Assembly (NCBI RefSeq): GCF_001865245.1 | Contig: NZ_MKXB01000137.1 | Coordinates: 76,145-132,242 of the forward strand | Origin: Streptomyces sp. CC53 | Lineage (GTDB): Bacteria; Actinomycetota; Actinomycetes; Streptomycetales; Streptomycetaceae | Reading direction: 5' to 3' | Length of the DNA stretch: 56,098 bases | Shown: in pieces, positions 32,939 through 42,077 of the stretch | Layout: every line of letters starts with the position of its first letter | Numbering within the stretch: position 1 is the stretch's first letter | Program-made: the position numbers and the translations under genes | Notes under the pieces: model-generated | The model's database searches: none | What the model was told of the DNA's origin: nothing | What the model saw: only the letters and a program-made list of their open reading frames with translations

Positions 32939-33204
32939 CGTACGGGGCGGGTGCGGCCGCCGGCTCGGCCGTCCGTCGGCTGGACGGCGGCATCGACGGG
33001 CGTCGGCGCCCGGCCCCCGTCACCGGGGCACGGGGCTGCTGCGGGGGCCGCGGCCGGCGGGGCTTCCCGCGCCGCGAGGTGCGGAACGCGGGCCACCGAT
33101 GCCGCAGGCGCGTGTCGCCCGGCGGAGGCGCGGGTGGACCGGAGCGGAGGCTGCGGGGCGGTCACGTCAGGTCCGGAGCGTGCCGGCCACGCGGGGGAGG
33201 CCGG

Positions 33205-33867
33205 TCAGCGGAGGCGGGCCACGCGCCAGACGGCAAGGGTGACGAGGACGGTCACCGCGGCGACGTACAGGGCGATGACCCGCCAGTCCGGGCGTTCGCC
33301 GGAGCCGCGGGCCGGGAGGCCGGGCCAGGTGTATCCGACGCGGCGGGCGGCCATCATGCCCCAGCCCGCCGCGCAGCCGGTCAGCAGGAGGCCCAGCATG
33401 GCGAGGACGGCGCCCCCGTCCCCCGAACCGAAGGCGAGCGGGAAGGCGAACATCAGGGAGCCGAGTGCGCCGAGTCCGACGATCGGGGCCAGTTGCCACA
33501 CCCTCAGCCGCCCCTGCGGGCGCAGCTCGACCTCGACCTCGTCCGGGGTGATCTCCTGCGTGCCGTCCTCGTCGAGCTCGGGTCCGTCCGGGCTCAGCTG
33601 CGGGGCCGCGTGCACGCGGGACACCGCGGAGACCTCGGGCGTGTCCGCCACTCCGATTCCTCCCGATGTCCCTGGTGCCGCCTGCGTCTCGGGCGCGCCG
33701 GTCGCTGCCGGGGCTTCAGCGGACGCCGCCGCGTCCGGACCTGACGCTCCGGAAGGCCCTGTGCGCGCAGGTGTGTCCGACGCCTCGGGCGTGTGCTCCT
33801 CGGACGTGTCCAGGCTGTCCGGTGTGTCCCGCCGTTCTCTGTCGCGAGGGCCGGCCTCCATCGCCAC
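33205..33867 (-). CDS. membrane protein of unknown function with acidic, disordered N-terminus
   Basis: A 220-residue protein. Residues 1-115 are Pro/Ala/Glu/Asp-rich and probably cytoplasmic and disordered. The C-terminal third has three hydrophobic segments (LAPIVGLGALGSLMFAFPLA; AVLAMLGLLLTGCAAGW; VIALYVAAVTVLVTLAVW). The GTG at 33867 was chosen because GGGGAGGGCGC ends directly before it; ATG at 33861 is possible. Family unknown to me. It sits between dapF and miaA, all on the minus strand, about 100 bp from miaA. Confidence 0.7.
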   Translation of the reverse strand: MAMEAGPRDRERRDTPDSLDTSEEHTPEASDTPARTGPSGASGPDAAASAEAPAATGAPETQAAPGTSGGIGVADTPEVSAVSRVHAAPQLSPDGPELDEDGTQEITPDEVEVELRPQGRLRVWQLAPIVGLGALGSLMFAFPLAFGSGDGGAVLAMLGLLLTGCAAGWGMMAARRVGYTWPGLPARGSGERPDWRVIALYVAAVTVLVTLAVWRVARLR

Positions 33868-33968
33868 GCGCCCTCCCCACGTCGGATTCACTGGTCGATC
33901 GATGCTCGATGATGGCACGGCCACGCACGTCGATCTGACGGCCGGAGCGTCCCGATGCCATCACGTGA

Positions 33969-34907
33969 TCAGGCTGTAACCGCTCGTTCGACCAACGTGA
34001 GGGCACGCCCCGGGAGTTCCCCGCGGTCGGCGGCGCCCCCGCCGAGCCACCGGACCCGCGGGTCGCGGCGGAACCAGGAGTCCTGACGGCGGGCGAAGCG
34101 CTTGGTCGCGCGGATGGTCTCCTCGCGGGCCTCCTGCTCGGTACACTCCCCCGCCAGCGCGGCGAGGACCTGCTGGTAGCCGAGGGCCCGGGAGGCGGTG
34201 CGGCCGTCGCGCAGGCCCTGCGCCTCCAGGGCGCGCACCTCGTCGACGAGGCCGTCCTCCCACATGCGGTCCACGCGGGCGGCGATGCGGGCGTCGAGCT
34301 CGGGCCGCTCGACGTCGACGCCGATCTGGACCGTGTCGTAGACCGGGTCGGGCCCGGGGAGGTTCGCGGTGAACGGCCTGCCGGTGATCTCGATGACCTC
34401 CAGCGCGCGGACGATCCGACGGCCGTTGCTCGGCAGGATCGCGCGCGCCGCGTCCGGGTCGAGGCCGGCGAGCCGGGCGTGCAGGACGCCGGAGCCCCGC
34501 TCGGCCAGCTCGGCTTCCAGGGCGGCCCGCACGCCGGCGTCGGTGCCGGGGAACTCCAGGGCGTCGATGGCACCGCGTACGTAGAGGCCGGAGCCGCCGA
34601 CGAGGACGGGGGTGCGGCCTTCGGCGAGGAGCCGGTCGATCTCCGCCCTGGCGAGCCGCTGGTACTCGGCGACGCTCGCGGTCTCGGTGACGTCCCAGAT
34701 GTCCAGCAGGCGGTGCGGGACGCCGCCGCGTTCCGCCGGGGTCAACTTCGCGGTGCCGATGTCCATCCCCCGGTACAGCTGCATGGAGTCGGCGTTGACG
34801 ACCTCGCCGCCGAGCCGCTGGGCCAGATGGACGCCCAGGTCGGACTTTCCTGCGGCGGTGGGGCCGACGACGGCGATGACGCGGGGGGCGGGGGTTGCGG
34901 TGCTCAC
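33969..34907 (-). CDS. miaA: tRNA dimethylallyltransferase
   Basis: A 312-residue enzyme that adds an isoprenyl group to A37 of tRNAs reading UNN codons; MiaB, encoded 2 kb away, then methylthiolates the product. Seen: P-loop VVGPTAAGKSDLGV, NADSMQLYRGMDIGTAKL, VLVGGSGLYVRG, and the C-terminal ATKRFARRQDSWFRRD. GTG start at 34907. All family landmarks are intact and length is normal. Confidence 0.96.
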   Translation of the reverse strand: MSTATPAPRVIAVVGPTAAGKSDLGVHLAQRLGGEVVNADSMQLYRGMDIGTAKLTPAERGGVPHRLLDIWDVTETASVAEYQRLARAEIDRLLAEGRTPVLVGGSGLYVRGAIDALEFPGTDAGVRAALEAELAERGSGVLHARLAGLDPDAARAILPSNGRRIVRALEVIEITGRPFTANLPGPDPVYDTVQIGVDVERPELDARIAARVDRMWEDGLVDEVRALEAQGLRDGRTASRALGYQQVLAALAGECTEQEAREETIRATKRFARRQDSWFRRDPRVRWLGGGAADRGELPGRALTLVERAVTA

Positions 34908-35088
34908 CGGCCCAGTCTCCCAAACCCCGCAGCATTACCCGAACGAGCTACGTGACACCGCCGACGGCTTGTCGTTGCCAGTTGCGAGGTCCCGACCGCC
35001 GGTTCACGGGCCGGCCCCACCGGGCGCAGCAAGGGGACGCTCCGACCGGCACGGGATTTCGCCCACACGAGTACGCTATGGAGTGGAT

Positions 35089-35475
35089 ATGGGCGTTTTT
35101 GGATGGTTTCGCCGGAAGAGTGAGCAGGAGGCCGCGGCCACGACCGGTGAAGCGGCCGGGGCCGAGGCGGTCAGCGCGGAACCCGGACCGGAGGACGGCC
35201 GGGGCGAGGACGAGGTGACCGCAGCGTCGACGAGCGAGGACGGGGACGCGCGGACCCAGGCCGAGCCGGCGTCCGGTGTGGCCGAGGAGCGTGCGGAGCC
35301 GGACGCCTCCGCGAGCACCACGGACGCCTCGGTGGGCTCCGCGGGCGGGGCCGCGACCCGCGGGGAGTCCTCGTCGCCCGCCGAGGAGGCGGCGGGCGAG
35401 TCCCCGGGCATCCCCCGGCAGCAGTCCGCCGAGGAGGCGGCGGACAGCGAGGCTCCGGACAGCGCCCGCAGGTAG
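35089..35475 (+). CDS. small acidic hypothetical protein
   Basis: A 128-residue protein beginning MGVFGWFRRKSEQ and then almost entirely Glu/Ala/Ser/Gly-rich, probably disordered. ATG at 35089 follows GGAGTGGAT; the much longer upstream frame is not coding. No domain recognised. It lies 45 bp upstream of the antitoxin-like gene on the same strand, so the two probably form a small operon divergent from miaA. Confidence 0.65.
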   Translation: MGVFGWFRRKSEQEAAATTGEAAGAEAVSAEPGPEDGRGEDEVTAASTSEDGDARTQAEPASGVAEERAEPDASASTTDASVGSAGGAATRGESSSPAEEAAGESPGIPRQQSAEEAADSEAPDSARR

Positions 35476-35520
35476 ACCCGCGCGGTGACCTCCCGCAGGT
35501 CGTTCAGAGGAAGGTGGGCC

Positions 35521-35769
35521 ATGGGCATCGTGGATTCGCTGAAGGCCAGGATGGGTCCGGCCAGGGAGAGGGTCGCCGGGTTCGCCCGGCAGCACGGCGA
35601 CCGGATCGACCACGGCATCGACAGGGCCGCGCAGGCCGTCGACCGGAAGACCAAGGGCAAGTACAGCGACAAGATCGAGTCGGGCACCGGCAAGGCCAGG
35701 CACGCGATGGACCGGTTGTCCCACCGGAACGGCGGGAGCACTCCACCAGAGCCGCCGCCCGCCACCTGA
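35521..35769 (+). CDS. Rv0909-family antitoxin-like small protein
   Basis: An 82-residue basic protein: MGIVDSLKARMGPARERVAG, then helical repeats around GDRIDHGIDRAAQAVDRKTKGKYSDKI and a Pro-rich end. This resembles the small proteins annotated as antitoxins after M. tuberculosis Rv0909, where the partner toxin is Rv0910. No toxin-like gene is adjacent here; the upstream partner is the acidic protein. AGAGGAAGGTGGG precedes the ATG. A long terminator follows. Its role as an antitoxin is by family name only. Confidence 0.75.
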   Translation: MGIVDSLKARMGPARERVAGFARQHGDRIDHGIDRAAQAVDRKTKGKYSDKIESGTGKARHAMDRLSHRNGGSTPPEPPPAT

Positions 35770-35780
35770 ACCGGCCTGCC

Positions 35781-35835
35781 GACGACGGCGGGCGGCCGTG
35801 GGGCACCTGACGCTCCGCGGCCGCCCGCCGTCGTC
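35781..35835. terminator. terminator after the antitoxin-like gene
   Basis: Perfect 18-bp stem (35781-35798 with 35818-35835) and 19-nt loop, between convergent genes. Confidence 0.85.
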
Positions 35836-35880
35836 GTTGCCGGCCTCCGGATCCGTGCCGGATCACGCCGCGGGGCCCGG

Positions 35881-36645
35881 TCAGGACCAGGCGGCCACCA
35901 GATAGCCGACGCCGTAGGGGGCGTCGTCGTACAGGAGGCGGCCCGCCAGGCCGGCCTCCCGGGCCGCCCCGGCCAGGACCTGCCAGGGGGCGCGCCCGGC
36001 CGCCTTCAGCTCGTGCGCGAGTGCGGGGTCGAGCGCCGCCAAGGCGGCCGTGTCCGCTGCGGCGAGGGCGCGCGCCGCGTCCGCGTCGAACCCGCCGGCC
36101 CGCTCGTCGAGGTAGCCGGGAGCCTTGACGGTGCGGCAGGCACTGCCGTCGCCCAGGACCAGCAGGGCGACGCGGGGGGCACGGTCGGCGATCTCCCGGC
36201 CCCGTGCGGCGCAGCGCCCGGGGGCGAGCCGCTCGTCCACGCCCAGCCCTTCCACGGGGGCGTCCGACCAGTCGGCGCGCCCGAGCAGCCACGCGCCCAC
36301 GGCGAGGGAGTCGGGCAGGGGCGGGCCCCCCACCGGGCCGGACGTCGGCCCGGCGGGCTCCACCGCCGTCCCGCCGGGACCGAGCATGACGTCCAGATCG
36401 ACGCCGAAGCCCTGGAAGCCGCCCGAGGTCCCCTCCGGGTAGCTCAGGGCACCTCCGGCGGCCTCGGAGGTGGCGGCGCGTGGATCGGTCCCGACCACGA
36501 CCAGCCGGTCGGGGCGCGAGGCGGCCAGCACCCCGAGGGCGTCCAGGCAGGCGGCACGTGCCGCGTCAAGCTCGGACGCGGCGCCTGCGGCGACCTCGGG
36601 GACGAGCAGGGGCGGGCAGGGGCACACGGCGGCGGCGACAAGCAT
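35881..36645 (-). CDS. class III extradiol dioxygenase (LigB/MEMO-like) family protein
   Basis: A 254-residue protein with the LigB-type outline: MLVAAAVCPCPPLLVPEV at the start, LVVVGTDP, GLGVDERL, VALLVLGDGSACR, and PWQVLAGAA near the end. In active extradiol dioxygenases the N-terminal PxxP region holds a metal His; here it is CPCPPLL, with no His, so catalysis is doubtful. Start ATG at 36645. It is 135 bp downstream of miaB on the same strand, a neighbour relation I recall in other Streptomyces. Function unknown. Confidence 0.75.
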   Translation of the reverse strand: MLVAAAVCPCPPLLVPEVAAGAASELDAARAACLDALGVLAASRPDRLVVVGTDPRAATSEAAGGALSYPEGTSGGFQGFGVDLDVMLGPGGTAVEPAGPTSGPVGGPPLPDSLAVGAWLLGRADWSDAPVEGLGVDERLAPGRCAARGREIADRAPRVALLVLGDGSACRTVKAPGYLDERAGGFDADAARALAAADTAALAALDPALAHELKAAGRAPWQVLAGAAREAGLAGRLLYDDAPYGVGYLVAAWS

Positions 36646-36779
36646 GATCCGCAGCGTAGCCAACGCGGCCGGCGCCTCCCCGCCGGATGGGCCGAACGGC
36701 CCCGCCCCGGCCGGGGCCGCTGCCGGTGGACGGTGCGGCCGGCCCCCGGAGCCGGGCGGGTCCGGCCGGGCGGACCGGG

Positions 36780-38297
36780 TCAGTCGACGGCGCAGCGGGA
36801 GGTCGCCGGCGGCAGCGGGGCCGGGATGCCGACCTGGGGCAGGCCGAGCATGACCCCCGCGGGCCTGGCCGCCTCCGCTGCGTTCCGCTTCTCCCAGGCG
36901 TCTCCCGCGCGGGTCCGGCGGACAGCGGTCACGGGTCCCTCGGCCAGCAGGTGGTGCGGCGCCGCGTACGTGATCTCCACGGTCACGACGTCGCCGGGGC
37001 GCACCTCCTGGCCGGGCTTGGTGAAGTGGACCAGCCGGTTGTCGGGGGCGCGGCCGGACAACCGGCGGGTGGCGTCGTCCTTGCGGCCCTCGCCTTCGGC
37101 GACCATCACCTCGACGGTGCGGCCGACCTGCTTCTTGTTCTCCTCCCAGGAGATCTCCTCCTGGAGTGCGACCAGCCGCTCGTAGCGCGCCTGCACGACC
37201 GCCTTCGGGATCTGGTCGTCCATCTCGGCGGCCGGGGTGCCGGGGCGCTTGGAGTACTGGAAGGTGAACGCCTGGGCGAACCTGGCCTCGCGGACCACGT
37301 GCAGGGTCTGCTCGAAGTCCTCCTCGGTCTCCCCGGGGAAGCCCACGATGATGTCCGTGGAGATCGCCGCGTCCGGGATGGACTCCCGGACCTTGCGGAT
37401 GATGCCGAGGAAGCGCTCCTGACGGTACGAGCGGCGCATCGCCTTCAGGACCGTGTCCGAGCCGGACTGGAGCGGCATGTGCAGCTGCGGCATCACGTTC
37501 GGCGTCTCGGCCATCGCCGCGATGACGTCGTCGGTGAAGTCGCGGGGGTGCGGGGAGGTGAAGCGGACCCGCTCCAGGCCCTCGATCCGGCCGCAGGCCC
37601 GCAGGAGCTTGCTGAACGCCTCGCGGTCGCCGATGTCGGAGCCGTACGCGTTGACGTTCTGGCCGAGCAGGGTGATCTCGGAGACGCCCTCGCCGACGAG
37701 GGCCTCGATCTCGGCGAGGATGTCGCCGGGGCGGCGGTCCTTCTCCTTGCCGCGCAGGGCGGGCACGATGCAGAAGGTGCAGGTGTTGTTGCACCCGACG
37801 GAGATCGACACCCAGGCCGCGTACGCCGACTCGCGACGCGTGGGCAGGGTCGAGGGGAACGCCTCCAGGGACTCCGCGATCTCGACCTGCGCCTCCTCCT
37901 GGACGCGGGCGCGCTCCAGGAGGACCGGCAGCTTGCCGATGTTGTGCGTGCCGAAGACGACGTCCACCCACGGCGCCTTCTTCACGATGGTGTCGCGGTC
38001 CTTCTGCGCCAGGCATCCGCCGACCGCGATCTGCATGCCGGGCCTGCGGGCCTTGACCGGAGCGAGGCGGCCGAGGTTGCCGTACAGCTTGTTGTCGGCG
38101 TTCTCGCGGACCGCGCAGGTGTTGAAGACGACGACGTCGGCCTCGCCCTCGGCGTCCTCCGGTGCCCGGACGTATCCGGCGTCCTCCAGCAGGCCGGAGA
38201 GGCGCTCGGAGTCGTGGACGTTCATCTGGCACCCGTAGGTGCGCACTGCGTAGGTTCGTGTGACGTCCACTGCCTGGCTCCGGTCGCTGCTGGTCAT
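36780..38297 (-). CDS. miaB: tRNA-2-methylthio-N6-dimethylallyladenosine synthase
   Basis: A 505-residue radical SAM methylthiotransferase that adds a methylthio group to i6A37 made by MiaA. The UPF0004 domain carries cysteines in [19 protein letters not shown] and GGCLAQ. The radical SAM cluster motif is [16 protein letters not shown]-like domain ([14 protein letters not shown] to VTVEITYA) follows. The last 50 residues are extra compared with E. coli. ATG at 38297; ribosome binding site weak. Confidence 0.96.
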   Translation of the reverse strand: MTSSDRSQAVDVTRTYAVRTYGCQMNVHDSERLSGLLEDAGYVRAPEDAEGEADVVVFNTCAVRENADNKLYGNLGRLAPVKARRPGMQIAVGGCLAQKDRDTIVKKAPWVDVVFGTHNIGKLPVLLERARVQEEAQVEIAESLEAFPSTLPTRRESAYAAWVSISVGCNNTCTFCIVPALRGKEKDRRPGDILAEIEALVGEGVSEITLLGQNVNAYGSDIGDREAFSKLLRACGRIEGLERVRFTSPHPRDFTDDVIAAMAETPNVMPQLHMPLQSGSDTVLKAMRRSYRQERFLGIIRKVRESIPDAAISTDIIVGFPGETEEDFEQTLHVVREARFAQAFTFQYSKRPGTPAAEMDDQIPKAVVQARYERLVALQEEISWEENKKQVGRTVEVMVAEGEGRKDDATRRLSGRAPDNRLVHFTKPGQEVRPGDVVTVEITYAAPHHLLAEGPVTAVRRTRAGDAWEKRNAAEAARPAGVMLGLPQVGIPAPLPPATSRCAVD

Positions 38298-38345
38298 GGG
38301 ACAAGGGTAGGCGGTCGCACCGACACCCCCGCCCCCAGCCGCCCA

Positions 38346-38371
38346 CCGCCTGTGGCGTGCGCCACAGGCGG
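38346..38371. promoter_or_regulatory. palindrome in the miaB/TAXI divergent region
   Basis: Perfect 11-bp inverted repeat CCGCCTGTGGC-gtgc-GCCACAGGCGG in the 143-bp space between divergent genes, 49 bp before the miaB ATG. Its position suits an operator, though no regulator gene is adjacent. Confidence 0.5.
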
Positions 38372-38440
38372 GTGCGGGAGTCGTGCCCGGGGGACACCGC
38401 CGAGGTTCCCCTACGGCGGGCCGACTGGCAGGATCGCGCC

Positions 38441-39457
38441 ATGCCTGCCGTCCCTCACCCCCTCCATCGGCTTGCCCGCCTCGGCCGCCGCCGGGCCTTC
38501 CAGGCCCCCGCCGTGCTGCTGGTGGTGCTCGCCGTGTTCCTGTGGTGGTGGGTACCGGACCGCGCGCCGCGGCCCGAAGGGCGGATCACCTTCAGCACCG
38601 GGGTCCCGTCGGGCGTGTACCAGCGGTACGGGGAGCTCCTGCAGGAGGCGCTGCGGCGGAACCTGCCCGACGTGGCGACCGGGCTGCGCGACAGCGAGGG
38701 CTCGCAGCAGAACCTGGCCCGGCTGGCGTCCGGCGAGGCGGACTTCACCATCGCCACGGCCGACGCCGTCGCCACGTACCTGTCCGAGGGGCGCCCCGGC
38801 GCCTCCAGGCTGCGGGGCTGCGCCCGGCTGTACGACGACTACGTGCAGCTCGTCGTGCCGGAGGACTCGCCGGTGCGGTCCACACGGGAGCTGCGGGGTC
38901 TGCGCGTGGGAGTCGGCCAGGAGGGGTCCGGGGTGCGGCTCCTGGCGGACCGGCTGCTGCTCGCCGCCGGGCTGGACCCGGCCGTGGACGTGGAGTCCGT
39001 CTCCGCCGGGATCGACACGATGCCGGCGCTGATGGAGCAGAAGCGGCTGGACGCGTTCTTCTGGTCGGGCGGGCTGCCGACGAGCGCGGTGAAGCGGCTC
39101 TCCGAGCGGTTCCCCGTGCGGCTCCTCCCGCTGGAGGAGGAGGTCGTCGAGGCGGCCCGCAGGAGCGGCGGACCGAGCCGCTACTTCCGTACGGCCACGA
39201 TCCCGGCCGACGCGTACCCCGCCGCGCAGGGCGGCGAGCCCGTGGAGACGGTGGCGGTACCGAACCTCCTCGTCACCATGGAGGAGATGGACCCCGCACT
39301 CGCCGAGGGGGTCACCCGGACCGTGATACGGAGCCGGGACCGGATCGGCCACGAAGTGCACCCGGCGCAGCTGGTGGACCTGCGCACCGCGATCTACACC
39401 GATCCGCTGCCCCTGCACGAGGGCGCGCGGCGCTACTACCGCTCGGTGAAGCCGTGA
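38441..39457 (+). CDS. TAXI family TRAP-type solute-binding protein, membrane-anchored
   Basis: A 338-residue protein. One hydrophobic segment near the N-terminus (about 22-39, [15 protein letters not shown]) anchors an extracytoplasmic binding domain. TAXI landmarks: [59 protein letters not shown] proteins normally feed a TRAP permease, but no DctM/DctQ-like gene is nearby. It is convergent with the gluK sensor gene across a 391-bp gap. ATG at 38441 follows AGGATC. Ligand unknown. Confidence 0.85.
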   Translation: MPAVPHPLHRLARLGRRRAFQAPAVLLVVLAVFLWWWVPDRAPRPEGRITFSTGVPSGVYQRYGELLQEALRRNLPDVATGLRDSEGSQQNLARLASGEADFTIATADAVATYLSEGRPGASRLRGCARLYDDYVQLVVPEDSPVRSTRELRGLRVGVGQEGSGVRLLADRLLLAAGLDPAVDVESVSAGIDTMPALMEQKRLDAFFWSGGLPTSAVKRLSERFPVRLLPLEEEVVEAARRSGGPSRYFRTATIPADAYPAAQGGEPVETVAVPNLLVTMEEMDPALAEGVTRTVIRSRDRIGHEVHPAQLVDLRTAIYTDPLPLHEGARRYYRSVKP

Positions 39458-39848
39458 GCCGACCGGCGAGGCCAGGGCCGCCTGTGCCGGACCGGCTCTC
39501 ACCCACCCCGTGGCACGGCCCCATGTCGCCCGGTCCGCTGAGCCCGACCCCGGCAGAGCAACGGCCTGACCCCGGCTCCCGCCCGAGGGCCCGGGCCGGC
39601 CCGCCGGACCGGCTCTCACCCACCCCGTGGCACGGCCCCCACGTCCGCCGGGACGGCATGGCGGCGGGGGCGGCGGGCGGGGCAGGGGCGCCCGCGGGGC
39701 ACGCAGCAGGGGCGCCCGCGGGCCGCTGCCTCTGCCCCGGCCGCCCCTGCGGCACCTGCCGCCGCAGCCCGCCGCCCGCTGATGCCGCCCGGCGGCCGTC
39801 CGTCGGGGCAGGAGCCCGTGTCGGGCGCCGGGCCGGGGCGGTCGGCCG
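39458..39848. other. 391-bp gap with direct repeats between convergent TAXI gene and gluK
   Basis: No gene seen. It holds the 37-bp exact direct repeat listed separately and a 17-bp repeat GCAGGGGCGCCCGCGGG at 39682-39698 and 39706-39722. Confidence 0.7.
39486..39639. repeat. 37-bp exact direct repeat, two copies
   Basis: Identical copies at 39486-39522 and 39603-39639, starting GCCGGACCGGCTCTC and ending CGTGGCACGGCCCC, spaced 117 bp start to start. There is no coding explanation. Confidence 0.95.
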
Positions 39849-41270
39849 TCAGACCCCGGCTGGTGCCGCGGCCGTCTCCGCCGGGGCCGTGCGCGGCACG
39901 GCGACGGTCACGCGCAGCCCCCGGGGCTCGTTGTGCGCATAGGTCATCGAGCCGCCGCCCGCGGCCAGCAGCGTGCGGCATATGGACAGCCCGAGTCCGG
40001 AGCCCCTGACGTTCTGGTGCCGGCCGCTGCGCCAGAAGCGGTCACCTATCCGTTCGAGCTCGTCGTCCGTGAGGCCCGGCCCGTGGTCGGCCACGACGAT
40101 GGTGGACGTGTCCCCGCGCGCCCCGACCTCGACGGTGACCTCCTCCCCCTCCGGCGTGAACTTCAGCGCGTTGTCGATCACCGCGTCCAGGGCGCTGGAC
40201 AGGGCCACCGGGTCTGCCCAGGCGGTGACGGCACAGGCGCCGCAACCGGTCAGGCGGACACCCTTCTCCTCCGCGAGCGGGCGCCACGCGGCCACCCTCT
40301 CGGTGGCCAGCAGCCCTATGTCGGTCAGCTGCAGGTCGGCTGAGGCGTGTTCGGCGAGGGCCAGGTCCAGCAGGTCGTCCAGGACCTGCGCCAGGCGCTT
40401 CCCCTCCGTCCGGACGGACGCGATCTCCTCGTTGCCTTCGGGCAGTTCGAGGGCGAGGAGTTCGATGCGCAGCAGCAGGGCGGCGAGCGGGTTGCGCAGT
40501 TGGTGCGAGGCGTCCGCGACGAAGGCCCGCTGCTGCTCCAGGACCTCCTCGACGTGGTCGGCCATCTCGTTGAACGACCGCGCCAGGCGCCGCAGTTCCG
40601 GCGGGCCCCCGGCGGGCGCGACCCGCGAGTTGAGCTGTCCGGTGGCGATGCCGTGGGTGGCCGCGTCCAGGACGCGCACCGGCTTGAGCACCCAGCCGGT
40701 GAGGCGGAAGGCCGCGCCGACGGCGAGCAGCATCGCGGCGCACTCCCCCGCCGCCAGCAGCAGCCAGCCGTGCAGGATGCGGGAGCGCAGCGGCCCCGTG
40801 GGCGAGTCGGTGACCACGACGGCGACGACGTCTCCGTCCCGTACGACGGGTGAGGCGACGGACAGCCGGGCTTCGGGCTGCCAGGGCCACACCTGGGGCG
40901 GGTCGTGGAAGCGACGGCCGAGGAGGGCCTCGCCGAACGCGCGGCGCACCTCTCCCCCGGCAGGTATGCGCCAGCCCTGCGGGGCGGCGACCAGGGCGTT
41001 GCCGTCGCGGTCGAAGACGCCCGCGTCGATGCCGTACACCTCGTGGTACCGGTGGAGTTCGGCCTGGAGCGTCGCGCGGCGCTCGCCGGTGCCGGGGCCG
41101 GTCTCGGTGACGTACTGGGCGAGGGCCGCGAAGCGGGCGGTGTCGTCGATGCGGTCGACGACGACGCCCTGCTGGTGGGCCGCGGCCAGGCTGCCGGCGA
41201 GCGGGAAGCCGAGGGCGAGCAGGACACCGGCCATCAGGACGATGAGCAGCGGGAGGAGACGCGTACGCAC
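39849..41270 (-). CDS. gluK: sensor histidine kinase GluK
   Basis: A 473-residue membrane kinase. TM1 about 7-30, an extracytoplasmic sensor domain about 31-163, TM2 about 168-190, HAMP about 191-243. The DHp box DASHQLRNPLAALL has His256. The ATPase domain shows DNALKFTPEGEE (N box), ADHGPGLTDDE (G1) and GSGLGLSICR (G2). The name rests on synteny: in S. coelicolor the two-component system next to gluABCD is GluR-GluK, which senses glutamate. GTG start at 41270, 84 bp after gluR. Confidence 0.88.
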   Translation of the reverse strand: MRTRLLPLLIVLMAGVLLALGFPLAGSLAAAHQQGVVVDRIDDTARFAALAQYVTETGPGTGERRATLQAELHRYHEVYGIDAGVFDRDGNALVAAPQGWRIPAGGEVRRAFGEALLGRRFHDPPQVWPWQPEARLSVASPVVRDGDVVAVVVTDSPTGPLRSRILHGWLLLAAGECAAMLLAVGAAFRLTGWVLKPVRVLDAATHGIATGQLNSRVAPAGGPPELRRLARSFNEMADHVEEVLEQQRAFVADASHQLRNPLAALLLRIELLALELPEGNEEIASVRTEGKRLAQVLDDLLDLALAEHASADLQLTDIGLLATERVAAWRPLAEEKGVRLTGCGACAVTAWADPVALSSALDAVIDNALKFTPEGEEVTVEVGARGDTSTIVVADHGPGLTDDELERIGDRFWRSGRHQNVRGSGLGLSICRTLLAAGGGSMTYAHNEPRGLRVTVAVPRTAPAETAAAPAGV

Positions 41271-41354
41271 GGGTCGCTGGTCGTTTCGTTGTCTGGGGTC
41301 CGGTGTGGGGGCCGGTGGCGGGCACGGGTGTCCGCCGGTCCGGCTGCTGCCACC

Positions 41355-42077
41355 CTACGGGGCGACCAGCCGGTAGCCCACGCCGCGCACGGTCTCGATG
41401 AGCGCGGGCGTGCCCAGCTTGGCGCGCAGGGAGGCGACATGGACCTCCAGGGTGCGGCCGGTGCCCTCCCAGCTGGTGCGCCAGACCTCGCTGATGATCT
41501 GCTCCCGGCGGAAGACCACCCCGGGCCGCTGGGCGAGCAGCGCCAGCAGGTCGAACTCCTTGCGGGTGAGCTGGACGACCGCGCCCCGCACGCTGACCCG
41601 GCGGGTCGGCAGCTCGACCTCGACGGCGCCCAGCCGGAGGGGTGCGGCGGCGCCCGCGGGCAGGGGGGTGGATCCGGTGTCCTCGGGGTCCGTACCGCCA
41701 CCGGCGGTGCGCCGGCTGACGGCGTGGATCCGGGCGAGCAGCTCCCCCGTGTCGTACGGCTTGACGACGTAGTCGTCCGCCCCGAGGTTGAGTCCGTGGA
41801 TGCGCGAGCGGACGTCGCTGCGCGCGGTGACCATGATCACGGGGGTGCTGGTGAGCTTCCGCAGCTTGCCGCAGACCTGATAGCCGTCCTGGTCGGGCAG
41901 GCCGAGGTCGAGCAGGACGACGCCGAACGGCGCCCGCCCGGCGTCCCCCGACGGCAGGACCGCCTTGAGGGCCTCCTCGCCGTTCCTGGCGTGCGTGACC
42001 GCGAAGCCGTGGCGGCTGAGGATCGCGGTCAGGGCCGCGGCGACGTGGTCGTCGTCCTCGACAAGCAGCAGTCTCAT
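41355..42077 (-). CDS. gluR: response regulator GluR (OmpR/PhoB family)
   Basis: A 240-residue regulator. The receiver domain has acidic pair ED (7-8), phosphoacceptor Asp57 in VVLLDLGLP, and Lys in VVKPYD. The winged-helix domain is C-terminal (LTRKEFDLLALLAQRPG to TVRGVGYRL). GGAGGGGGCCC precedes the ATG. It is encoded divergently from gluA with 478 bp between, and by synteny with S. coelicolor GluR it should activate gluABCD in response to glutamate. Confidence 0.9.
   Translation of the reverse strand: MRLLLVEDDDHVAAALTAILSRHGFAVTHARNGEEALKAVLPSGDAGRAPFGVVLLDLGLPDQDGYQVCGKLRKLTSTPVIMVTARSDVRSRIHGLNLGADDYVVKPYDTGELLARIHAVSRRTAGGGTDPEDTGSTPLPAGAAAPLRLGAVEVELPTRRVSVRGAVVQLTRKEFDLLALLAQRPGVVFRREQIISEVWRTSWEGTGRTLEVHVASLRAKLGTPALIETVRGVGYRLVAP

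Noticed and set aside
39458..39848. attL/attR of an integrated element, suggested by the 37-bp direct repeat
   Set aside because: Copies are only 117 bp apart with no integrase or tRNA between or beside them.
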